Source of the DNA: Candidatus Pacearchaeota archaeon
Lineage (GTDB): Archaea; Nanobdellota; Nanobdellia; Pacearchaeales; GW2011-AR1
Direction: 5' to 3'
Assembly: GCA_016181905.1 (NCBI GenBank)
Contig: JACOYM010000071.1
Span: 1 to 8,409 of the forward strand
DNA length: 8,409 bases
A program made the position numbers and the translations under genes. Under the pieces are notes generated by a model. It saw only the letters and a program-made list of their open reading frames with translations. It was not told where the DNA came from and made no database searches. Shown in pieces: positions 1 through 4,860 of the stretch; positions within the stretch are counted from its first letter, which is position 1; each line of letters opens with the position of its first letter.

Positions 1-28
1 CTTTTTCATAAGAAATTTGATATTTCAT
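1..28 (-). CDS. RelE/ParE-like toxin, N-terminal fragment cut by window edge
   Basis: A minus-strand ATG at 28-26 overlaps the stop codon of the antitoxin gene by one base (TAATG), and the frame stays open to the window edge for nine codons, reading MKYQISYEK. This start (M-K/R-Y-x-I/V-x-Y/F-x-K) is typical of RelE/ParE-superfamily toxins, which are small ribosome-dependent mRNA interferases or gyrase poisons. The overlap implies translational coupling to the antitoxin, the usual arrangement for type II toxin-antitoxin operons. Only the first strand is visible, so no catalytic residue can be checked. The call rests on position, overlap and a nine-residue match, and the sequence left of the window would settle it. 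Confidence 0.6.
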
Positions 29-237
29 TATAAACCTATTCTCTTTTTGACTTCTTCATGAGAAACAAAATCTTTGCTTTTTTTTTTTTCTTCAAGTTCC
101 TTTTTTGTTTTTTCACTTAATTCCATATCATCTTCTATCATTCTTCCTATTACCTCATTATATGTTTCTCTTTCAATCATTTTCATTCTATCTAAAGCTA
201 ATTTTATATTGTCTGAAATTTGAATTGTTGTTGGCAT
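28..237 (-). CDS. Ribbon-helix-helix antitoxin (type II toxin-antitoxin)
   Basis: This 69-residue protein has the shape of a ribbon-helix-helix antitoxin. A short beta strand with alternating residues (TTIQIS, residues 3-8) is followed by two amphipathic helices (about 10-21 and 25-39) with a polar turn between them. A charged lysine/glutamate-rich tail follows (40-56), ending in DFVSHEEVKKRIGL, a C-terminal segment common in antitoxins paired with RelE toxins, where the tail wraps the toxin. The domain would dimerise, bind the operon's own promoter and neutralise the toxin encoded immediately downstream. The ATG at 237 has a TATA-like box 25 nt upstream and also an AGAGGT sequence that could act as a ribosome-binding site. 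An A12 run (T12 on the plus strand, 78-89) lies in the tail-coding part. The function is inferred from fold pattern and operon layout. Confidence 0.8.
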   Translation of the reverse strand: MPTTIQISDNIKLALDRMKMIERETYNEVIGRMIEDDMELSEKTKKELEEKKKSKDFVSHEEVKKRIGL

Positions 238-240
238 TTT

Positions 241-275
241 TATAACCTCTTATAATCTATTATAAATAATTATAG
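241..275 (-). promoter_or_regulatory. Toxin-antitoxin promoter with 10-bp-periodic operator repeats
   Basis: On the plus strand the motifs TATAA, TATAA, TATAA and TATAG start at 241, 251, 261 and 271, exactly one helical turn apart. On the minus strand the same region contains a TATA-like box, ATTTATAATA (258-267), centred about 25 nt before the antitoxin ATG. Ribbon-helix-helix repressors bind short repeats on one face of DNA at spacings near this, so the array is a plausible autoregulatory operator that would mask the promoter. The repeats are seen directly; the binding role is inferred. Confidence 0.5.
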
Positions 276-303
276 TATTTAAAACTTTCGTTTTTGGGTT
301 CTG

Positions 304-1041
304 TCAAATCTTCTTAAATATCCTTATCGCCTTAATGCTGTCGCCTAAAGGATTTGGGCTTTCATTTATTATTGTTATCTCTTTGCTCTTTGAAACATTT
401 TTCTGCAGGTTTTTCAGCAGCTCTTTTATCTCGCTTTCCGGAGTTATGATATGCCTTTTCTCGCCCTTCTCGCCATACTCAATGCCTGAAAAATGAATAT
501 GAATATCACCATGGCTTTTGAATTTTTCAAGTATGTCAATGCAAAAACTGCATCCTGTTTCGTTAACAAGCCGAAGAATTTCATCCACGCTGCCAAAGAC
601 ATTTACCTTGCCTGTTGTCTCTGCAGCGATATTTATCTTCCACCCCCTCTTTTTAATCTCCTTAACTATATTAATAATCTCTCTTTTTATGTTCTGGTAG
701 GTTTCTTCCTTGCCCATCTTTCCGTAATAGCCAGGATGAAAAACAACAAGATATGCCCCAAGCAGGCTGCCTATTTTGCAGCAGTCAAGTATTCTTTTCC
801 TGCTTTCCTCAACCTTTCTTCTCTCTGCGCTGTTGAGGTTTATCCAGTATGGCGCATGTATGCTAAGCTTAATGCCAAGGCTTTTTGCAGCCTTGCCTAT
901 TTCAACAGCATCCTCCTCCTTGAGATAAACACCATATGTAAAAGCGATTTCGCACGCAGAAATTCCTTTCTTGTGATATTCTTCTAAACTATGCACTGCC
1001 TCTTTTGCCCCTCCCAATCCTGCTGGGCCAAATCTTATCAT
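304..1041 (-). CDS. Endonuclease IV-family TIM-barrel protein, likely missing part of the metal site
   Basis: This 245-residue protein matches the archaeal endonuclease IV / xylose isomerase-like TIM-barrel family, whose classical members cut DNA at abasic sites with a tri-metal centre. Expected metal-site motifs appear in order: IHAPYWINL with His62, VVFHPG with His102, AAET with Glu141, CID with Asp169, HFSGIEYGEKGEKRH with His183 and His197, and NESP with Glu227 near the end. The canonical motif after Asp169 is D-x-x-H followed by about a dozen residues, but here CID runs straight into ILEKFK. About 16 residues, including the histidine equivalent to E. coli Nfo His182, seem absent. The total length is short for a family of roughly 275-285. 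Both ends look complete. The ATG at 1041 has a TATA-like box 25 nt upstream. Whether it still cuts DNA is doubtful; it could be a decayed or repurposed paralogue. Confidence 0.85.
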   Translation of the reverse strand: MIRFGPAGLGGAKEAVHSLEEYHKKGISACEIAFTYGVYLKEEDAVEIGKAAKSLGIKLSIHAPYWINLNSAERRKVEESRKRILDCCKIGSLLGAYLVVFHPGYYGKMGKEETYQNIKREIINIVKEIKKRGWKINIAAETTGKVNVFGSVDEILRLVNETGCSFCIDILEKFKSHGDIHIHFSGIEYGEKGEKRHIITPESEIKELLKNLQKNVSKSKEITIINESPNPLGDSIKAIRIFKKI

Positions 1042-1062
1042 GATTAAACAAAAGAAAGCAAG

Positions 1063-1070
1063 GATAAAAA
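1063..1070 (-). promoter_or_regulatory. TATA-like box for the endonuclease IV-family gene
   Basis: The minus strand reads TTTTTATC, centred about 25 nt upstream of the ATG at 1041, which would place transcription start at or next to the start codon (leaderless). Confidence 0.45.
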
Positions 1071-1183
1071 GGTTGCGGTTTATTTAAGAATAATGATATT
1101 TGCCAAAGTTGTGCTGCTAGATAAAGAAAAAATCCTAATAAAAACAAAATGATTGCTCTAATATATATAAACAAAGATAAATA

Positions 1184-1193
1184 TTTTTAAATA
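1184..1193 (+). promoter_or_regulatory. TATA-like box for the gene at 1215
   Basis: TTTTTAAATA is centred about 27 nt before the ATG at 1215. This spacing favours the ATG at 1215 over the in-frame TTG at 1209 as the start. The flanking 1142-1183 sequence is very AT-rich with no further recognisable signal. Confidence 0.5.
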
Positions 1194-1214
1194 TTATGTT
1201 TTGAATGATTGTTT

Positions 1215-1607
1215 ATGTCATTGGCTGCTATTCTTCAAGAACCAGAAATTATAGTAGATTTTAATCTAAAGGCGGTTTATACTATTAAAAAGGGGCTTAA
1301 AAAAAGATGTTATGTGGAAAATGAAGCTCTTTTGTTGCTAGCTGCGAGCGATTCAAAAGGAAGACATAAAAAAACTGAAATATTTCCTTCTGGAACAATA
1401 GACAATATAGAATATGAGCCTGAATTGAGCAATCAGAAAATAATGAGCTGTTTATCTCTTGCATATGGTCAATATTGGAAAATTGGGCGACCAATAAAGT
1501 TTCGAGTTTCTGCAACACCAACCTATAAAATCACCCAAAATATTGAAAAATTCTTTAAACCAGAAGCATTAAGAGTTAAAAAATCAGGTGGTAATATGTT
1601 TGGTTAG
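1215..1607 (+). CDS. Hypothetical protein, 130 residues, no recognised family
   Basis: I do not recognise this protein. The ATG at 1215 was preferred over an in-frame TTG at 1209 because a TATA-like box sits 27 nt upstream of it. The predicted product is soluble, with no signal peptide or membrane helix, and rich in lysine. It has an N-terminal alternating-hydrophobic stretch (EIIVDFNLKAVYTI, residues 11-24) suggesting beta strands, a hydrophobic run ALLLLAAS (38-45), and an aromatic segment AYGQYWKIGRPIKF (83-96). Only two cysteines (32 and 79) are present and they form no obvious metal motif. It stands alone, divergent from the endonuclease IV-family gene, with a 122-base gap to the next plus-strand gene. 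It is probably a real gene, given its promoter and open frame, but its role is unknown. Confidence 0.6.
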   Translation: MSLAAILQEPEIIVDFNLKAVYTIKKGLKKRCYVENEALLLLAASDSKGRHKKTEIFPSGTIDNIEYEPELSNQKIMSCLSLAYGQYWKIGRPIKFRVSATPTYKITQNIEKFFKPEALRVKKSGGNMFG

Positions 1608-1697
1608 ATATAACCTTTCATGCATAAAATTATCAAATATAAAGTCAACAAATTTGTAAACATTTCTAATATCAAAAGTTATATCGAACAACAACAA

Positions 1698-1707
1698 AAT
1701 TTATTAA
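1698..1707 (+). promoter_or_regulatory. TATA-like box for the frameshifted gene at 1730
   Basis: AATTTATTAA is centred about 27 nt before the ATG at 1730, the same spacing as other genes in the window. It supports 1730 as the original start. No comparable box precedes the TTG at 1780. The rest of the 1608-1729 gap is AT-rich without other recognisable signals. Confidence 0.45.
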
Positions 1708-1729
1708 CTTCAAGTAAATTATTTTAATT

Positions 1730-2184
1730 ATGGTTAAGGCAAGCAAGACATTAGCAGTTAAGACACTGGGGTTGAGGAATTGCTTAAGCATGAAAAGTTC
1801 AAGCCAACATATGAGACTGACAAGCCAACTACAACGCAAACCAAGCCAGATAGGGCAAGAATAATAACCAAGAATACTGCAAATGGATTGTATGAGAGGT
1901 CATGCATTGATATAGTCATTGAAAAAAAGATTGAAGGCGACTTCTCCCCTGCTGTCTATATACGGCCCTTTGATGAAAGCATCAAGGATTTACTGGCAAA
2001 AAGATGCGTGAAAGACATAAAATCTTTTGAAAAAGAGCTTGCATATACAGAGGTAAATGAGAGATTTTTAGAAATGGTGCCTGACTATAAAAGCCAATTT
2101 ATATTCAAGGAGCGTATCTTCTGGTATGGCTACGAGAATTCATTGCATAGCAAGCTTATAGAAACCGCGAGAAGGATAAGCTAA
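1730..2184 (+). pseudogene. Hypothetical gene with apparent one-base frameshift near 1767-1770
   Basis: The long open frame runs from a TTG at 1780 to the TAA at 2182-2184 (134 residues), but a better start is the ATG at 1730 in another frame. That ATG sits 27 nt after a TATA-like box and reads MVKASKTLAVKTLG before losing sense. Adding one G to the GGGG run at 1767-1770 joins the frames smoothly as KTLGVEELLKHEKF, giving about 151 residues. I do not recognise the family. The protein looks soluble and mixed alpha/beta. It has a Thr/Lys/Pro-rich linker (about residues 25-40 of the joined form), then a strand-rich part (SCIDIVIEKK, AVYIRPFDESI) and a charged helical end. It converges on the gene ending at 2194, with 9 bases between stops. 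It may be a pseudogene, a sequencing error, or a shorter gene truly starting at 1780. Confidence 0.5.
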
Positions 2185-2193
2185 CTCGCAATA

Positions 2194-2667
2194 TTACACC
2201 TTCGTCAGTTCTTCTGACACCTCTCCTATGTGCTCTAAAATATAGGTATGCATCTTTTTCACGATTATCTTTTCTAAAATATATTCTTTCAGCAAGCCAT
2301 TGCATTTTGACAAGTCTGATTCCGGCGAGGCAACAATGCCTTTTGGCAGATAGCAAGACATGGATTTTCCCTGCAGAATCTCAAGCTCCTTTGAGCCTTC
2401 TTTTATCTGAAGCATTTTGACATCAATCCTGCAGTTTTTCTCATTTCCTTCGCTTGTTATTCCTTTTATTGAATAATGCCACGCAGCCGCCTTTGCATCA
2501 TTTATAAAGCTGGCTTTCTGGCACTTGGAAAGGCTTTGAGCAAAGCATGAGCTATCCTTGCATGATTTTGAATAAAAGAAGGTCAGGTAAACTGCAAGAA
2601 GCAATACTGCAAGAATTAGAATTGCCAGCATAATCCTCCTCCCCGCCTCTTTTTTTAATCCAGCCAT
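2194..2667 (-). CDS. Membrane-anchored extracytoplasmic protein with six cysteines
   Basis: This 157-residue protein has a basic N-terminus (KKEAGRR) followed by one strong hydrophobic helix at about residues 12-31 and then a polar domain, so it is probably a signal-anchored protein with its body outside the cytoplasm. The body holds six cysteines (36, 41, 49, 79, 105, 122), enough for three disulfides. The first group is C-x4-C-x7-C just after the membrane helix. The end is helical (LLKEYILEKIIVKKMHTYILEHIG). The pattern resembles small uncharacterised secreted proteins I associate with DPANN genomes, but I cannot name a family. Its own TATA-like box lies 25 nt upstream of the ATG at 2667. 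It could be a surface or cell-contact component; that is only a guess from topology. Confidence 0.7.
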   Translation of the reverse strand: MAGLKKEAGRRIMLAILILAVLLLAVYLTFFYSKSCKDSSCFAQSLSKCQKASFINDAKAAAWHYSIKGITSEGNEKNCRIDVKMLQIKEGSKELEILQGKSMSCYLPKGIVASPESDLSKCNGLLKEYILEKIIVKKMHTYILEHIGEVSEELTKV

Positions 2668-2687
2668 ATTAAATAGCTGCTGCCTGC

Positions 2688-2697
2688 ATATTTAAAT
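2688..2697 (-). promoter_or_regulatory. TATA-like box for the six-cysteine protein gene
   Basis: The minus strand reads ATTTAAATAT, centred 25 nt before the ATG at 2667. The remainder of the 2698-2816 gap is AT-rich. It includes T-rich runs on the minus strand downstream of pyrG that could help termination, but nothing is distinct enough to call. Confidence 0.5.
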
Positions 2698-2816
2698 TTT
2701 TGTAATGTGCTATATCTTCTGCAATGCTTATTTCAGCATTATATAAAATTTGATTTTCTGACATTATTATAGGAAAAGAAAGGTACAAAAATTGATTTCC
2801 TTTGATATATTGCCCT

Positions 2817-3938
2817 TTAATACAAGCACGCCCTGACAAATGCGTCAAACAAAGGCGCTGGCTTCAGCAAGCTGCTTTTGAATTCAGGATGCGCCTGGGT
2901 TGCTATAAAAAATCTGTGTTGAGGCAGCTCAATGAACTCAACAAGCCTCTTGTCCTCGCTTGTGCCGCTGAAAATCATGCCATTCTCTTCCAGGATTTTA
3001 TGATAGTCAGGATTTACTTCATACCTATGCCTATGCCTTTCATAAATCACATCTGCATTATAAATCTGCCTTATCTTTGTCCCTTCCTTTAGCAATGCCT
3101 TGAAAGCCCCAAGCCTCATTGTCCCGCCTTTCTCTGTAATGCCTTTTTGTTCTGGCAGAATGTCTATGACAGCATTTTTGACATCTGGATTTATCTCAGT
3201 TGAATGCGCATCAAGCTTGCAGACATTTCTTGCAAATTCCACAACAGCAAGCTGCATGCCGAAGCACAAGCCAAGGAAAGGAATATTATTCTCCCTTGCA
3301 AACTTTATTGCTTTTATCTTTCCCTCGACTGCGCTGGAGCCAAACCCCCCGGGAATAATAATCCCCCTGCATTTCTTTAATTTCTCAATCTCTCCCTCGC
3401 CCTTTTCAAGCATTTTTGCATCAATAAGCTTTATGTTTATTCTTGCGCCATTGCCCGCTCCTGCATGCTTCAGCGCCTCAATTATAGAGGCATAAGAGTC
3501 AGCAAGCACATACTCGCCTACATCAACATATTTTCCAACTATTGCAATGTCTATAGACTTTGACTGCCCCAATAGCTTGCCAACAGCGCCATTCCATACT
3601 GCCCAATCAGGCTCTTTTTTTCTTTGTAAATTTAATTTTTTCAGGATCTTTTCTCCAAGCCTTTCTTTCTCCAAATCCAATGGAACAACATAAACTGTGT
3701 TCGCCGTTCCCTCGCCTGTTACATCGGGCATGCTTATGACATCCTCTGATTTTATGTTTGCATACAGCTCTATCTTCTTCTTTCTGATATCATCAAGAGC
3801 TTTTTTCCCCCGGCAAAGAATAAAATCCGGCTGTATGCCGCTTTCCCCAAGCAGCTTTATTGCTGTCTGTGTTGGCTTTGTCTTCATCTCCTCTATGTGG
3901 CTCGGAATAGGCAGGTAAGTCACAAGAATGTAGAGCAT
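2817..3938 (-). CDS. pyrG: CTP synthase, C-terminal part (end of synthase domain plus glutaminase domain)
   Basis: This open frame continues CTP synthase after an in-frame TGA at 3950-3948. From the ATG at 3938 it holds 373 residues. The synthase-domain end comes first (KTKPTQ at 19-24 and IQPDFILCR), then the link to the class I glutamine amidotransferase domain (about 130-373). That domain has IIPGGFG (oxyanion loop, 194-200), the nucleophile Cys225 in GLCFGMQ, and the His350-x-Glu352 pair in QAHPEF. The domain releases ammonia from glutamine for UTP to CTP conversion. Numbered through the stop, the catalytic residues fall at 392, 517 and 519, close to E. coli 379, 515 and 517. On its own this piece lacks the ATP/UTP-binding half. 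The ATG at 3938 is four codons past the stop and could allow restart, but it splits a domain rather than joining two. Confidence 0.9.
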   Translation of the reverse strand: MLYILVTYLPIPSHIEEMKTKPTQTAIKLLGESGIQPDFILCRGKKALDDIRKKKIELYANIKSEDVISMPDVTGEGTANTVYVVPLDLEKERLGEKILKKLNLQRKKEPDWAVWNGAVGKLLGQSKSIDIAIVGKYVDVGEYVLADSYASIIEALKHAGAGNGARINIKLIDAKMLEKGEGEIEKLKKCRGIIIPGGFGSSAVEGKIKAIKFARENNIPFLGLCFGMQLAVVEFARNVCKLDAHSTEINPDVKNAVIDILPEQKGITEKGGTMRLGAFKALLKEGTKIRQIYNADVIYERHRHRYEVNPDYHKILEENGMIFSGTSEDKRLVEFIELPQHRFFIATQAHPEFKSSLLKPAPLFDAFVRACLY

Positions 3939-3947
3939 GTTTTCCTT

Positions 3948-3950
3948 TCA
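3948..3950 (-). other. pyrG: In-frame TGA interrupting pyrG at a conserved glycine position
   Basis: The minus-strand frame reads MEREI, TGA, KENMLYILVT without any shift. E. coli PyrG has AVEIGREHTLFMHLT here, so TGA replaces the glycine codon of EIGxE. A single change from GGA would explain it. TGA is also the stop of aIF5B at its conserved C-terminal end, which argues for normal use as stop. Mutation, sequencing error, readthrough or local recoding are the alternatives. Confidence 0.85.
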
Positions 3951-4439
3951 AATCTCTCTTTCCATGCTCTTCATTGCAAAAAGAAAAGGAACATTCTCAT
4001 AATCCCCCGCTGTGCCCCCTATCTCTATCAAAGCTATATCAGAATTATTGCCTGCTTCCCTTACCCTTCTCTTTATCTCATTAGGAATATGAGGAATAAA
4101 CTGAACAGTCTCCCCTAAGAAATCGCCTTTCCTCTCTTGCTCTATCACGCTTTTATAGACCTGCCCTGTTGTAATGTTGTTTAATTTTGGAAGCGCCTGC
4201 CCAAGAAATCTTTCATATGTGCCCAAATCCTGGTCTATCTCCCCGCCATCATCTGTCACCCAAACCTCTCCATGCTCTGTTGGGCGAAGTGTTCCTGCAT
4301 CGCAATTTATATAAGGGTCTATCTTTATCGCTGTAACTGAAAACCCGTATTCTTTCATTATTCTGCCGATAGAGGCAGTTGCAACTCCTTTTCCAACACC
4401 AGAAATAACACCTCCAACAACGACTATGTACTTAGTCAT
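3948..4439 (-). CDS. pyrG: CTP synthase, N-terminal part (amidoligase domain, interrupted)
   Basis: These 163 residues are the start of the CTP synthase amidoligase domain. They contain the P-loop-like [17 protein letters not shown] (about 9-25), [14 protein letters not shown] with the Mg/ATP-binding Asp region, [24 protein letters not shown], the UTP/CTP-site region NNITTGQVY, and [14 protein letters not shown] near the end. The match to the family is strong throughout. The frame stops at TGA inside the synthase domain, about 100 residues short of its end, then resumes in the same frame to give a combined length of 540 positions, the normal size for PyrG. CTP synthase is usually essential where CTP cannot be imported, so a true null would be a notable dependency. 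The ATG at 4439 follows a TATA-like box by 26 nt. The gene lies 64 bases downstream of the dph2 stub. Confidence 0.92.
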   Translation of the reverse strand: MTKYIVVVGGVISGVGKGVATASIGRIMKEYGFSVTAIKIDPYINCDAGTLRPTEHGEVWVTDDGGEIDQDLGTYERFLGQALPKLNNITTGQVYKSVIEQERKGDFLGETVQFIPHIPNEIKRRVREAGNNSDIALIEIGGTAGDYENVPFLFAMKSMEREI

Positions 4440-4461
4440 TAAAATAAAAGTCTTTAAAGTA

Positions 4462-4469
4462 TTATAAAG
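4462..4469 (-). promoter_or_regulatory. TATA-like box for pyrG
   Basis: The minus strand reads CTTTATAA, centred 26 nt before the pyrG ATG at 4439, so a leaderless pyrG transcript is expected even though dph2 lies just upstream on the same strand. An intact promoter argues that pyrG is, or recently was, expressed. Confidence 0.5.
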
Positions 4470-4503
4470 ATTTGTGTTTTATAGAACAATAGAGAATTTT
4501 TAT

Positions 4504-4803
4504 TCACCTCAAAAAATGAAAGTTTTTGCTGTGCCCAAACTGCACAATCAGGCCAATCTCTGGCTTCAATCCTTTAGTCTGGGGAACATCGCATGCCCCA
4601 AAGCATGAGCCAAGCCATATTAAAAACTCTGTTTTAGGGGAAATTTTTCCAAGCTCTTCAGCAATTGCTGTTGCATAGGGCTTCATGCCGTCGGGAAACT
4701 GAAGAAGGACAAGCCTAGCTTTTTGCTTTTTAATTGTGCTGGCTATTTTGTCCAGTTCAAGCTCGTATTCCTTTCCTATCTCTTTGATTGTTTTGGCTTG
4801 CAT
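4504..4803 (-). CDS. Dph2 diphthamide-synthesis homologue, N-terminal domain only
   Basis: This 99-residue product matches the first domain of archaeal Dph2, the radical enzyme that transfers the 3-amino-3-carboxypropyl group of S-adenosylmethionine to the histidine of elongation factor 2, the first step of diphthamide synthesis. Visible motifs are VLLQFPDGMKPYA (residues 32-44), GACD with Cys71 equivalent to the first Fe-S-ligand cysteine of Pyrococcus Dph2 (Cys59), and FGHS (89-92). The full enzyme is about 340 residues in three repeated domains, each giving one cluster cysteine. Here domains two and three are absent, and the TGA at 4504 is followed only by the AT-rich pyrG promoter region. 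No other frame there restores Dph2-like sequence. It is therefore a stub or pseudogene unless the rest is encoded elsewhere. A possible ribosome-binding sequence, GAGGT, precedes the ATG at 4803. Confidence 0.75.
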   Translation of the reverse strand: MQAKTIKEIGKEYELELDKIASTIKKQKARLVLLQFPDGMKPYATAIAEELGKISPKTEFLIWLGSCFGACDVPQTKGLKPEIGLIVQFGHSKNFHFLR

Positions 4804-4829
4804 ATTTGTTTTTACCTCTGCATCACAAT

Positions 4830-4838
4830 CTTTAAAAG
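4830..4838. promoter_or_regulatory. Shared palindromic TATA-like box for divergent dph2-like gene and aIF5B
   Basis: CTTTAAAAG is nearly symmetric and sits about 27 nt before the aIF5B ATG (4861) on the plus strand and about 31 nt before the dph2-like ATG (4803) on the minus strand. In the 57-base gap no second good box is seen for either direction, so one element may serve both. Confidence 0.45.
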
Positions 4839-4860
4839 TTAAGGTTAATTAAATCTTTCC

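Noticed and set aside
493..987. Plus-strand 164-residue open frame
   Set aside because: It lies wholly opposite the endonuclease IV-family gene, which has clear motifs. Its translation is a low-complexity hydrophobic shadow.
989..1174. Minus-strand 61-residue open frame with a hydrophobic start
   Set aside because: It overlaps the start and promoter of the endonuclease IV-family gene in another frame and has no promoter or family match of its own.
4440..4503. Frameshifted continuation of Dph2 beyond the TGA
   Set aside because: The alternative frames after the T6 run give short, AT-driven peptides without Dph2 motifs, and the stretch contains the pyrG promoter.
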